DNA of 64,000 bases from positions 10,925 through 74,924 of the forward strand of contig CAWWAC010000007.1 in NCBI GenBank assembly GCA_963934855.1, given 5' to 3'. The notes under the pieces are model-generated. The model was not told where the DNA came from. It searched no databases and worked only from the letters and a program-made list of their open reading frames with translations. Numbering within the stretch: position 1 is the first letter of the stretch; every line of letters starts with the position of its first letter. Below are positions 8,276 through 16,941 of this stretch, one piece after another. A program made the translations under genes and the position numbers. This DNA comes from MAG-120531 sp963934855. Its GTDB lineage: Bacteria > Bacteroidota > Bacteroidia > Flavobacteriales > Flavobacteriaceae.

Positions 8276-8626
8276 TTATCCTTCAGATTGTAAAGCCAAA
8301 TTAGGATCCCAAAAGTAGCTGGCTAATCCTATAATCTGATGCTCTTGAATAAGGACTCCTTCGCTCTCTAAGAGTTGTTGCATGAGTAGTGTTCCCTCAA
8401 AGTGATGTTTCCCTGTTAAAAGTCCATTCCTATTGACTACTCTGTGGGCAGGAATGCTCATATCTCCATGTGAGGCATTCATAGCCCAGCCTACTATTCT
8501 AGCAGATCCTGCCGTTCCTAAATACCTAGCAATAGCACCGTAAGTAGTTACTTTTCCATATGGAATAAGTCTCACTACATCATATACTTTATCAAAAAAA
8601 GAGAGGGTGGTGCTAGCGTGTTTCAT
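8276..8626 (-). CDS. Alkyltransferase-like (ATL) DNA repair protein, MGMT family
   Basis: 116 residues from ATG 8626 (MKHASTTLSFFDKVY), covering only the DNA-binding domain of O6-alkylguanine-DNA alkyltransferases. The active-site motif reads PAHRV where true transferases have PCHRV, so it cannot accept an alkyl group. Such ATL proteins bind O6-alkylguanine and guide nucleotide excision repair. The conserved YGKVTTYG and RIVGWAM motifs support the family. The start overlaps the end of the LysE-type gene by 14 bases, so the two are co-transcribed, but a functional link is not evident. Confidence 0.85.
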   Translation of the reverse strand: MKHASTTLSFFDKVYDVVRLIPYGKVTTYGAIARYLGTAGSARIVGWAMNASHGDMSIPAHRVVNRNGLLTGKHHFEGTLLMQQLLESEGVLIQEHQIIGLASYFWDPNLALQSEG

Positions 8627-9248
8627 AGTAAATTCTAAAAAGCGTAATAACAACCAACACCAACATAAGCGTTCCTAAAATATAGTTGGCTCTAGAAGAA
8701 AAAGTCCTGTTTTTCTTTTGTAATTTTTTAAAATATACAATATATAAATACAAGACTGAAAAAGTTCCTGCTGCTGCTGCTAACATAAAAACTAAAGTAT
8801 CTTCTAAAGCAAAAGAAATCCAACCTGAAGCTTTCCACATGGCATTTAAACCGCTGTAATAAGGAATGCTTAAAAGGTTCACCGCTGCCAAGAACATACC
8901 TTTATAAAAACTGCTCCTTTTTTTAACTTTTAAAAAATGAGCTTTGGGTCTTTTTTGGCCCATGGCCGATGCAAAGAAGTACATGGCAAATACAGAAAAT
9001 ACCCCTACTGCCACTTTCATTAACAGCTTAATCACCTCTGGGTGGCTAAACAAATACTTAGAGATAAGCACCGCAATATAGGCTTGCACAAGCACCACTA
9101 TTACAACACCAAGGCTGAAAATATAAGCATTATTTGGGCCTTTTTCTACACTAATTTTAGCGGCACTCATATTCAAAAGCCCAGGGGGTACTGTAGCCAT
9201 AAAAGCTGCTGAGAAAGTAACAAAAAAAAGTACAACTAAGTGAGACAT
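8613..9248 (-). CDS. LysE-family amino-acid/metabolite exporter
   Basis: 211 residues from ATG 9248 (MSHLVVLFFVTFSAAF); a GTG 27 bases upstream is a weaker option. Six hydrophobic segments and the early VPPGLLNMSAAKIS stretch (compare the PGP motif of LysE proteins) indicate an inner-membrane exporter of the LysE/RhtB superfamily. Substrate unknown. It lies between trmB and the ATL gene on the same strand and overlaps the latter. Confidence 0.7.
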   Translation of the reverse strand: MSHLVVLFFVTFSAAFMATVPPGLLNMSAAKISVEKGPNNAYIFSLGVVIVVLVQAYIAVLISKYLFSHPEVIKLLMKVAVGVFSVFAMYFFASAMGQKRPKAHFLKVKKRSSFYKGMFLAAVNLLSIPYYSGLNAMWKASGWISFALEDTLVFMLAAAAGTFSVLYLYIVYFKKLQKKNRTFSSRANYILGTLMLVLVVITLFRIYYETR

Positions 9249-9361
9249 ATTGAACGCTAAACTTAAAAAAATCACAATAGCTAAACGTGAATGCGCTATT
9301 ATTCAAAACTTTAGAAAAATTAAAATTATTACAAACCCTATGGAATAAGCATCTTATTGCA

Positions 9362-10033
9362 CTAAGAGAATTTAAAACGCAAATAGGTGATAGCCTTTCC
9401 TTTTGCAAGATACTGATTTTCATAGAAAGTCTGAATGCTGAGTATCTCTTCTGGGCTCCCCTCATTTTTATACACGTCATGATTGGAGTAAGATATAGGA
9501 AGGCCCATTCCTTGCAACAAGCCAAGAGTATAACCGTGCATGTATTCAGAATCTGTCTTTAAATGAACACAACCTTCTGCTTTTAGGACAGATTTGTACT
9601 TCTCTAAAAATTCTGGATTGGTAAGCCTATGTTTGGCTCTTTTGTATTTAATCTGGGGATCAGGGAAAGTAATCCAAATTTCAGCCACCTCATGCGCAAA
9701 AAACAAATAATCTATGAGTTCAATTTGGGTTCTAATGAAAGCCACATTATGGAGGGTTTCCTCAAGTGCGGTTTTGGCCCCCCGCCAAAACCGAGCGCCT
9801 TTAATATCTATTCCTATAAAATTTTTATCTGGAAATTTTTGAGCCAATCCTAATGTATATTCTCCTTTTCCGCAACCAAGTTCTAAAATTATTGGGTTTT
9901 CATTACCAAAAAAAGCATTCCATTGCCCTTTTTTACCTAGGCTTTTATTAAGAACCTCTTCCCTGGTTGGCTGAAACACGTTTTGGAACGTTTCATTTTC
10001 TTTAAACCTCTTTAATTTGTTTTTACTTCCCAA
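9362..10033 (-). CDS. trmB: tRNA (guanine-N7)-methyltransferase
   Basis: 223 residues, normal size. It methylates G46 in the variable loop of tRNAs using S-adenosylmethionine. The SAM site LELGCGKGEYTLGLA (about residues 50-64) and the family motif ITFPDPQIKYKRAKHRL are both present. The N-terminus is rich in lysine. A perfect -7 box lies 23 bases upstream of the start. It heads the trmB-lysE-atl group. Confidence 0.92.
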   Translation of the reverse strand: MGSKNKLKRFKENETFQNVFQPTREEVLNKSLGKKGQWNAFFGNENPIILELGCGKGEYTLGLAQKFPDKNFIGIDIKGARFWRGAKTALEETLHNVAFIRTQIELIDYLFFAHEVAEIWITFPDPQIKYKRAKHRLTNPEFLEKYKSVLKAEGCVHLKTDSEYMHGYTLGLLQGMGLPISYSNHDVYKNEGSPEEILSIQTFYENQYLAKGKAITYLRFKFS

Positions 10034-10055
10034 GACTCCTGTATTTTTAGAGTTG

Positions 10056-10063
10056 CAAAGTTA
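10056..10063 (-). promoter_or_regulatory. -7 promoter element of trmB
   Basis: TAACTTTG on the minus strand, an exact TAnnTTTG match 23 bases before the start at 10033. Confidence 0.6.
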
Positions 10064-10077
10064 AGGAAATATATGTA

Positions 10078-11127
10078 TTATTTTTTTTCTGACTTCTCTA
10101 AAGTAAAGGAGAATTCTGAACCTACATCTACCACACTCTCTACAAATATTTTTTCTCCGTGAGCTTCTAAAATATGTTTTACAATGGCCAAGCCTAACCC
10201 GGAACCACCTTCTACCCTGCTTCCACTTTTGTCTACCCTATAAAATCTTTCAAAAAGCCTTGGAAAATGAGACTTTTCAATCCCTTCTCCGTTGTCTGTC
10301 ACCCTCACAATTACTTTATTCTTAAGCAGGTTTTCAATGCTGACCTCTGTGGTTCCATTTTCATGTCCATACTTAATAGCATTTACCAAAAGATTGGTAA
10401 CGACCTGTTGTATTTTTTCTCTATCAGCAGTCACCATAATGGGACTGCTGTAAACTAAATTAAAAGACATGGTGATATTCTTCTTCTTAGCTCTAATTTC
10501 AAGCATTTCAAATATATGCTGAACCAAAGCTACAATATCAAAAGAGACAGGTTCTAAATTGAGTTCTCCTACTTCTAGCTTGGTAATGAGGTCTAAATCT
10601 TTCACTATATATATAAGTCGCTCTACCCCTTTAGCAGCTCTTTGCAGGTACTTCTCCCTTACTTTTTTGTCCCCCATAGCCCCATCTAAGAGCGTGAGTA
10701 TGTAGCCTTGAACCGTAAAAAGCGGAGTCTTAAGCTCATGAGATACATTTCCTAAATAATCCTTTCTGTATTCTTCTCTAATTCTTAAAGTGTCAATCTC
10801 AATTTTCTTGTTTTGAGCAAAACGTCCTATCTCCTCAGTGAGTGTTTTCATATCTGAGGTTACCGCCGTTTTAAATAGTGTACTAGACTCTAATAATGAC
10901 ACCTCGTCATAAATCTTTTTTATTCTTCTATAGATAAATTTCTCTACCCTTATTTGAATAATAAGAAATGATATTGAAAAACAAATGAGAAAAAATGACG
11001 GGAATACAAAAGGCTCCGAAATACTAAACAGATACAGTAGGGCAAACAACCCTAAACTTAAAAGGACAGAAATAAGCAGTGAAGACCGCAGCGCAAAACG
11101 GTAAGATTTTTTAAGTTTAATGGCCAT
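10078..11127 (-). CDS. Sensor histidine kinase (PhoR-like)
   Basis: 349 residues with two membrane helices at about 13-35 and 41-60 and almost no periplasmic part, so it probably senses through a partner or the membrane, as PhoR does. The H-box NVSHELKTPLF carries phospho-accepting His130; the N-box (NLLVNAIKYG), DNGEGI and GSGLGL ATP-lid motifs are intact. Its gene follows the response regulator by 5 bases, so they form one two-component system. Phosphate sensing is an inference from similarity to PhoR/PhoB. Confidence 0.8.
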   Translation of the reverse strand: MAIKLKKSYRFALRSSLLISVLLSLGLFALLYLFSISEPFVFPSFFLICFSISFLIIQIRVEKFIYRRIKKIYDEVSLLESSTLFKTAVTSDMKTLTEEIGRFAQNKKIEIDTLRIREEYRKDYLGNVSHELKTPLFTVQGYILTLLDGAMGDKKVREKYLQRAAKGVERLIYIVKDLDLITKLEVGELNLEPVSFDIVALVQHIFEMLEIRAKKKNITMSFNLVYSSPIMVTADREKIQQVVTNLLVNAIKYGHENGTTEVSIENLLKNKVIVRVTDNGEGIEKSHFPRLFERFYRVDKSGSRVEGGSGLGLAIVKHILEAHGEKIFVESVVDVGSEFSFTLEKSEKK

Positions 11128-11132
11128 AAATA

Positions 11133-11825
11133 CTAAAGTACAAACTTATAGCCAACTCCTTTTACAGTTTTAAAACTATCATCCCCTATTTTTTCTCTCA
11201 ATTTTCTAATATGAACATCTATGGTTCTGCCGCCAACCACCACTTCATTCCCCCAAACACTATCTAAAATAACCTCTCTTTTAAATACTTTATTTGGTCT
11301 TGAAGCTAAAAGTGCTAATAACTCAAACTCTTTTCTAGGCAAAACTATTTCTACTCCCTTGTTAACTATTTTGTACTCTTCCCTGTTGATCACTAAATCT
11401 CCTACAGTGGTAATGTCTTCAGTCTCTATAGGAGCGGATCCTTCATTAAATCTTCTCAATAGTGCCTTTACTTTACTAACTAGTAATTTGGGCTTTATAG
11501 GTTTTGTAATATAATCATCGGCACCAGCGTCAAAACCTGCCACCTGTGAATAATCTTCACCTCTAGCGGTTAAAAAGGTAATGATAGTATTTTCTAAAAA
11601 AGGGGTAGCGCGGATAGCTTCACAGGCTTCAATTCCGTCCATCTCCGGCATCATGACATCCATAATAATTAAATGGGGCAGCTTTTTTTTAGCCTTAGCC
11701 ACGCCCTCTAGGCCATTTTTAGCCGTAAAGACCTGGTAGCCCTCAGCAGCTAAATTATAGCTAACTATCTCTAATATATCCGGTTCGTCATCTACTAAAA
11801 GGATCTTTATGTCTTTGTTATTCAT
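11133..11825 (-). CDS. OmpR/PhoB-family response regulator
   Basis: 230 residues from ATG 11825 (MNNKDIKILLVDDEPD); a GTG upstream is less likely. The receiver domain has the acidic pair in LVDDEPD, phospho-acceptor Asp56 in IIMDVMMPEMDG and Lys in ITKPIKP. The C-terminal winged helix (VGGRTIDVHIRKLREKIG) binds direct repeats in DNA. Paired with the kinase downstream. The nearby TBDR/lipoprotein genes are attractive targets, and 11-bp-spaced repeats at 16453-16511 are of the kind PhoB-type regulators bind. Confidence 0.85.
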   Translation of the reverse strand: MNNKDIKILLVDDEPDILEIVSYNLAAEGYQVFTAKNGLEGVAKAKKKLPHLIIMDVMMPEMDGIEACEAIRATPFLENTIITFLTARGEDYSQVAGFDAGADDYITKPIKPKLLVSKVKALLRRFNEGSAPIETEDITTVGDLVINREEYKIVNKGVEIVLPRKEFELLALLASRPNKVFKREVILDSVWGNEVVVGGRTIDVHIRKLREKIGDDSFKTVKGVGYKFVL

Positions 11826-11964
11826 GGTTTGATTGAGATTTAAGGTCACTAGTAAATATAAGACTTATATATACATTGTCATTAATATACATTTAATCTC
11901 TTCACGTTTTAGTAAAAGGATGTAAGAAGAGGCTAGTGCCCAATCAAATTTTTAAAATAACGCT

Positions 11965-14754
11965 TTAAAATTTTAAATTATAGGCCAAAGTAAATGAGGT
12001 GCCAGGTTTAAACCTAGAAAAATGTAACTCAGGTTGGTCATAAAAACTGTAGAAACTTTCTCTAATATCTCCCAACAAATTATCTACTGTTAATTTTATA
12101 GATTGCCTTTGATCCTTTCCAAAACTTTTTTGCATGCTATAATTTAGGCTGTGGAATGGTTCAGAATAAACATCTGGTACAATTCCTATACCAACTACTT
12201 CTAATGTTTTTCCTTGAACATTATAAAAAAGACCCCCCTCTAAATTACTTTTATTTATTTTAAAATTCAAACCTGAATTTATCATATATGGAGATTGTCC
12301 CTGAAGCTTTCTCGTATCATTTAAAGGCCTGCCCTCAGCAATAATTAACCTTCCTTGATACTCTGCATCTGACATTTTCTGTTTGGCTTCAATAATAGAT
12401 ATATTGGTATTAAAGTTTAGCGTGAAGAACTCGGTTTTAATAAAGTCTTTTCTGTATTCAATTTCCATACCTAGCAGCTGGGCATTTTTATTGTTTTTCC
12501 CTGTTAGCTGGTTGGGCGAGTTTAGATTTACTGCATTTATTTCAATTGGATCTTTAAATAGCTTAGCAAAAGTACTTACTGCAAAAAAATCTCCTCCAGC
12601 ACCGTACTTCTCAAATCTAAGGTCTAAATTATCAATATATGACGGCTTTAAATCTGGGTTTCCAATAAAAAATCGCTCTGTTATAGGATCGTACAAAGTA
12701 ATAGCAGAAGCCTCTTTAAAAGAAGGTCTTGCTGTGGTCTTAGCATATGAAAAACGCACATTCTGATCTTCAGTTGGAGAGAGAATTAAATTTGCAGAAG
12801 GGAAAAAATCTTTTTTGTCTATAAAAGTAGCCTTATCGTAAACCGCCCCTTCTAAATTTTGACCACTATATTTTAAAACATAGTTTTCAAATCTAAGACC
12901 TAGTACTGCTTTAAATTTTGAAGAAAAACGAATCTCGTCAGAAATGTAAGCAGATTGGTTGGTGCTTTCTGAGTTGTACTGATTTGTTGCTTGAAAATTT
13001 CCAATGGCATAAGAGCCAAAATTATTAGCTGGAGACCAAATATTTTTGTTTAATAATATTTCATTGGCATTTCCACTTAAAACATTAGAATCTCCTTTAA
13101 ATCCAATGGTGTAGTTAAAAGTTGAAAAATCTCTTGTTTTACCCACATAACCCACTCCAAATTTCCATTTGTGCTCTGTATTTCCTAATTTAATCTCTTT
13201 TGAATAATCAATTTTTCCATTTAAAACATCCTCCTCTAAATTTCTCCAAAATCTGGTAGGAAAATTAGTAGTGCTGCTACTTAAAGCAAAGTAACTTCTT
13301 TCTGAGTCTGTTTCAAAAACGGTCCTTCTAAAATCCTTATCAGCAACACTCGCTTTATTGTACGCTAGTTTCCATTCTAAAATAGCGTCTCCATTCAAAT
13401 TACTATGCTTACCAGTCAATGGAATAGAAGTAATATTTCTCTCCGTATAAGTTAATAATTCACCTGTTCCTATGTATGGGTTTTCAATAAAATCTTCATA
13501 ATCTGCTTTAATAGCATTAGATTCTCCGTTCTGGAGATAGAGCAAGTTTAATTTGTATTTTGATCTTTTTGTTTTGAATGACACACCAGCCAAGCCACTT
13601 AACAATATGTTCTCTATGCCTGCTCTTCCTTGTTGTGAAAAATAAGGTTCTAATTCTTGAAATTGATTTATGGCAGTACCATTAAAAAAATCATCGTAGT
13701 AAGTGGTTTCGTATTTGTAACCCAAAGAAGCTATAAAACCAATGCTTTTATCATTTTTTAATGAATACTGATTACTCGCTGTAGCGCCAAGAGAAAAATT
13801 CATTTCATTTTGAGCATTCATTACACCCATTTTTGGATCAAAACTTTTAGTAATACCAGGTAAAAGATTTGCTTCTGAACTAGTAGTAATGGCATTAGGG
13901 ATATTGTCTTTAGGATCTAAGGGTAAGTCTCTATAGTTAGAATCAAAACCTAAAAAATCTGTTTTGCTTCTAAAATCTCTGATGTAGTCTTTTTTAAAAT
14001 GCATACTGGGATTGTAGTTAGCAGAAACATTAATTGAGTATTCTGGAACTAACGAAAAGTCTTTTGTTACTATATCTACTACTCCTCCAGAAAAATCTGA
14101 TGGAAGATCTGCACTAGCAGATTTACTAACTAAAATATTTTCAATTAAATTAGTTGGGAAAATATCTAATTGTAAGGTGTTTCTATCTGGATCTAAGCCT
14201 GGAACTTCTAATCCATTAAGAACTGTCTTGGAATAACGGTCTCCAAGACCCCTAACATACACGTATTTGCCCCCTTGAACAGACACCCCTGGTACCCGTT
14301 TAATGGCTCCTGCTAAATCACTGTCTCCTACTTTTTTTATGCTTTGAGCAGATAAACCATCTAATAAATTGACAGATTTCCTCTGTACATTTAATATGGC
14401 TGTTTCTGAATTTTGTCTAGCAGAGGTTACTAAAACCACCTCGTCTAATTGGTTAGAGGAAGGATTCATGACTACATCTACTTCTGTAAGTTTTCCTAAA
14501 ACCATCTCAACATTACTAATTTCTTTGGTTTCATAACCTAAATAAAAAAATTGAATGGTGTAAACTCCCACCGGAACATCTAAGGTATATTTACCTTCAA
14601 AGTCTGAAGTGGTTCCAATAATGGTGCCTTTTACAACAACATTTGAAAAGGCTAAGGGCTCGTTAAACTCCCCATCCATAATGGTTCCTGAAAGTTTCTG
14701 TGCACTTACTAAAGAAGTGAATGCTAAAAATGTAAAAATGATGATATTTTTCAT
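11965..14754 (-). CDS. TonB-dependent receptor with carboxypeptidase-like domain
   Basis: 929 residues from ATG 14754 (MKNIIIFTFLAFTSLVSAQ, a clear signal peptide); an upstream start would place part of a terminator hairpin inside the coding region. Order: signal peptide, carboxypeptidase-regulatory-like beta-sandwich (about 20-105), plug (NLLDGLSAQSIKKVGDSD to about 230), then a 22-strand barrel ending in the outer-membrane signature FTLAYNLKF. It imports a scarce solute with energy from TonB. No SusD gene is adjacent; the partner seems to be the beta-helix lipoprotein upstream. Its start codon directly abuts a terminator-like hairpin, so expression is probably controlled by read-through. 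Confidence 0.85.
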   Translation of the reverse strand: MKNIIIFTFLAFTSLVSAQKLSGTIMDGEFNEPLAFSNVVVKGTIIGTTSDFEGKYTLDVPVGVYTIQFFYLGYETKEISNVEMVLGKLTEVDVVMNPSSNQLDEVVLVTSARQNSETAILNVQRKSVNLLDGLSAQSIKKVGDSDLAGAIKRVPGVSVQGGKYVYVRGLGDRYSKTVLNGLEVPGLDPDRNTLQLDIFPTNLIENILVSKSASADLPSDFSGGVVDIVTKDFSLVPEYSINVSANYNPSMHFKKDYIRDFRSKTDFLGFDSNYRDLPLDPKDNIPNAITTSSEANLLPGITKSFDPKMGVMNAQNEMNFSLGATASNQYSLKNDKSIGFIASLGYKYETTYYDDFFNGTAINQFQELEPYFSQQGRAGIENILLSGLAGVSFKTKRSKYKLNLLYLQNGESNAIKADYEDFIENPYIGTGELLTYTERNITSIPLTGKHSNLNGDAILEWKLAYNKASVADKDFRRTVFETDSERSYFALSSSTTNFPTRFWRNLEEDVLNGKIDYSKEIKLGNTEHKWKFGVGYVGKTRDFSTFNYTIGFKGDSNVLSGNANEILLNKNIWSPANNFGSYAIGNFQATNQYNSESTNQSAYISDEIRFSSKFKAVLGLRFENYVLKYSGQNLEGAVYDKATFIDKKDFFPSANLILSPTEDQNVRFSYAKTTARPSFKEASAITLYDPITERFFIGNPDLKPSYIDNLDLRFEKYGAGGDFFAVSTFAKLFKDPIEINAVNLNSPNQLTGKNNKNAQLLGMEIEYRKDFIKTEFFTLNFNTNISIIEAKQKMSDAEYQGRLIIAEGRPLNDTRKLQGQSPYMINSGLNFKINKSNLEGGLFYNVQGKTLEVVGIGIVPDVYSEPFHSLNYSMQKSFGKDQRQSIKLTVDNLLGDIRESFYSFYDQPELHFSRFKPGTSFTLAYNLKF

Positions 14755-14794
14755 AAAAAAAATTTGCCCAAAGCTTTTTAAAACTTCGGGCAAA
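14755..14794 (-). terminator. Terminator/attenuator touching the TBDR start codon
   Basis: On the minus strand an 11-bp stem (TTTGCCCGAAG with CTTTGGGCAAA, one G-U pair) with a 10-base loop is followed by exactly eight T residues and then the ATG of the receptor. It has all features of an intrinsic terminator for the lipoprotein gene upstream, yet any transcript of the receptor that starts further upstream must pass through it. Confidence 0.75.
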
Positions 14795-14860
14795 CTTACT
14801 ATCGCAATGTAAAGGAATTATTAATCCACCATTACCAATTTGTCAATAAAATAAAATATG

Positions 14861-16396
14861 TTATTTGTTGCTATACCAAGTCCAAGCATTAAAAGGAGCT
14901 TCATTAGCACCAGACCCAGTAACTTGAGTGGTTACAATTTCTCCCCATGTTGAAAAATCTGTAACGTGTGTATTAGCTCCCAAAATAGTAGCTGCACTAT
15001 CTGCAGATACAAAATCAATGTTTTCAAATGTCAGTTTTCCAACAGAAGAAACGGTTGCTGCTCCTGAATAAGTACTAGCCTGAATAGTTTTAACAGAACG
15101 TCCTGATAAGAAATCTTTAAAAACAATATTTCTATTGTGACCAGTAGCTCCTGATTTCCAATCTGCATATCTATTCTTTCCTGCCTCTGCATTGGTATTG
15201 CCAATAATAGTCACGTTTTCTAATGTATACGCTCCGTCTATTGCTTTAGTACTGTCTTCCGTTCCATCAATCTCTAAACCTGTATCTGAATTTACACCCA
15301 ATACAATCATGGCATTTTTAATAGTCCCTTTATAAGCCTGATCTAAATCTATCCCATCATCTCCTTGTGCCCAAACTAAGATATTTGTTACGTTTACAGA
15401 ACCACCAAAAATTTCTACACCATCATCACCAGATGCCACAATTTCTATATTTTCTAAAATGGTTCCAGAACCAACACCTCCTAAGGTTAATCCTTGTAAT
15501 TCATTTCCCGGAGCTAATTCTGCGCCAGAGTGACGGATAGAAATATACTTATAAGTTCCAGAGTTATCCGTATCTACATTCCCACCATATAAAGAAAAAG
15601 GTAACGCAGGAATTCCTTCAATATTATCTTCTCCTCCTGAAACCCCAACAGCAGCTTTACCTAAAACAATTAATCCGCCCCATAAAGATTGGTTTGCATT
15701 ATTAAGTGTAGATCCTTTGAAATTTACAGACTTATAATTAATATCGTCTAAAACAGAAGTCATAATAATTGGCTTAGAAAGAGTTCCAGTAGCATTTACT
15801 TTTGCGCCTCTAGCAACCACTAGCGCTGTGGCATCTGCTCCAGTTTTATTTTCTGCCTTAATAATAGTCCCTGGTTCAATAGTTAAAGTAGCCCCCGTTT
15901 GTACCACTACTTTACCATTCATAATCCAAATTCTATCTGAAGTCCACGTTTTATCTGATGTAATATAATAGACACTTCCTGTACCAACGGTTTCAGTTTC
16001 GGGTACTACAGCTATGGCAGCAATATTTATGACTGCAGTTTTATCTATAGTTCTGTTTTCATTATCGGTAACGGTTAAAACAATAGAGCCTGCACCAGAA
16101 ACATTAGCCGCAGTAAAAGTAACCACAACAGCGCCTGACTTATCACCAGCAGCTGGCTGAGATTTAATAGTGGCTGTTCCACCGCTAGCAATTGCTACGG
16201 CAGATTTATATCCTCCATCTGTACTTAGTGTAAAAGTAATATCAATGTTTGTGCTTTGCTCTAATGAAACTGTTCCTGCTGGACCAGTTAAAGTGGGCGC
16301 TATAGTAGCTGCTACCACTTCAACAGCTGGTTCATCGTCAGAACATGAAACTAAAAAAGCCATTGCTAATAAAAAAGATAAAATAAATTTTTTCAT
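14861..16396 (-). CDS. Parallel beta-helix surface lipoprotein
   Basis: 511 residues from ATG 16396 (MKKFILSFLLAMAFLVSC): lipoprotein signal with the modified cysteine at 18, followed by Ser-Asp-Asp-Glu, the acidic kind of tail linked to surface export in Bacteroidota. Residues 25-125 look like an Ig-like domain (GSIVLTVTDNENRTIDKTAVI). The rest is a right-handed beta-helix with repeated NGKVVVQTGATLTIEPGT and IENIEIVASGDDGVEIFGGS-type rungs and many Asp/Gly turns. Databases often mislabel this family as multidrug transporter. It probably binds a ligand or phosphate-rich polymer for the adjacent TBDR; this role is inferred. Confidence 0.75.
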   Translation of the reverse strand: MKKFILSFLLAMAFLVSCSDDEPAVEVVAATIAPTLTGPAGTVSLEQSTNIDITFTLSTDGGYKSAVAIASGGTATIKSQPAAGDKSGAVVVTFTAANVSGAGSIVLTVTDNENRTIDKTAVINIAAIAVVPETETVGTGSVYYITSDKTWTSDRIWIMNGKVVVQTGATLTIEPGTIIKAENKTGADATALVVARGAKVNATGTLSKPIIMTSVLDDINYKSVNFKGSTLNNANQSLWGGLIVLGKAAVGVSGGEDNIEGIPALPFSLYGGNVDTDNSGTYKYISIRHSGAELAPGNELQGLTLGGVGSGTILENIEIVASGDDGVEIFGGSVNVTNILVWAQGDDGIDLDQAYKGTIKNAMIVLGVNSDTGLEIDGTEDSTKAIDGAYTLENVTIIGNTNAEAGKNRYADWKSGATGHNRNIVFKDFLSGRSVKTIQASTYSGAATVSSVGKLTFENIDFVSADSAATILGANTHVTDFSTWGEIVTTQVTGSGANEAPFNAWTWYSNK

Positions 16397-16452
16397 TTTG
16401 GTTGTTTTTAAATTAAATATATGATGCAAATTAAATCACTAAATCTTAACTC

Positions 16453-16511
16453 AACGTTTTCAATAGGTTATGAAACGTTCATTAAAATGTGATTTGAATG
16501 TTAACTGTGAT
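16453..16511. promoter_or_regulatory. Phased direct repeats between divergent genes
   Basis: AACGTT at 16453 and 16474, AATGTG at 16486, AATGTT at 16497 and CTGTGA at 16505 recur at about 11- or 21-bp intervals, i.e. on one face of the DNA. PhoB/OmpR-type regulators bind such 11-bp-spaced repeats. The cluster sits between the divergent lipoprotein and T9SS-tail genes. Candidate operator only. Confidence 0.4.
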
Positions 16512-16574
16512 AACAAGGATTTAATTTCTAGCGGAACAAAAAAAATGTATCTTTATTGTATTAAATAAAAAAAA

Positions 16575-16880
16575 TTGAAAAGCATTCTGTACATACTCTT
16601 ATTTATAGTGACTAGCGCAACTTTTGCGCAACAAGAGAAAAGCATGGAAATTGAGGGATTAAAAATGTATCCAAATCCAGTAACTCAAGGAAAGGTTTTC
16701 ATAGAAAGCACAGCGACCGGGCCAAAAAAAATTATTTTATTTGACGTTTTTGGAACTCCAATAATGGAGACAGTTTTAAAAACAAAAGAACTACAACTTC
16801 CCAGAATTAAAGCAGGAATTTACGTCATCAGAATCTTTACTGAAGAACAAACGAGTACCAGAAAATTAATAATCAAATAA
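16575..16880 (+). CDS. Small secreted protein made only of a T9SS type A sorting domain
   Basis: 101 residues starting at TTG 16575; no ATG or GTG fits and the signal peptide (MKSILYILLFIVTSATFAQ) begins exactly there. After cleavage nearly the whole protein is the T9SS C-terminal sorting domain: the LKMYPNPV start, a beta-sandwich with KKIILFDVFGTPIM, and the end GIYVIRIF...RKLIIK. Normally this domain is a tag behind a large cargo; here there is no cargo. It is divergent from the beta-helix lipoprotein, sharing its upstream region, and a -7-like TATCTTTA lies at 16548. A role as sorting-machinery ligand or as a subunit of the TBDR complex is speculative. Confidence 0.75.
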   Translation: MKSILYILLFIVTSATFAQQEKSMEIEGLKMYPNPVTQGKVFIESTATGPKKIILFDVFGTPIMETVLKTKELQLPRIKAGIYVIRIFTEEQTSTRKLIIK

Positions 16881-16911
16881 GTGAGGGTCTATTAATTAGT
16901 GTTATTAAAGT

Positions 16912-16919
16912 TATATTTG
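16912..16919 (+). promoter_or_regulatory. -7 promoter element of tyrS
   Basis: TATATTTG, an exact TAnnTTTG match 22 bases before the tyrS start codon. Confidence 0.65.
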
Positions 16920-16941
16920 TCTTTCAAATAAACTCAATACA

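Noticed and set aside
9287..9562. 91-codon plus-strand frame overlapping the start of the lysE region and trmB
   Set aside because: It overlaps the end of trmB on the other strand, has no signal or domain and no plausible promoter of its own.
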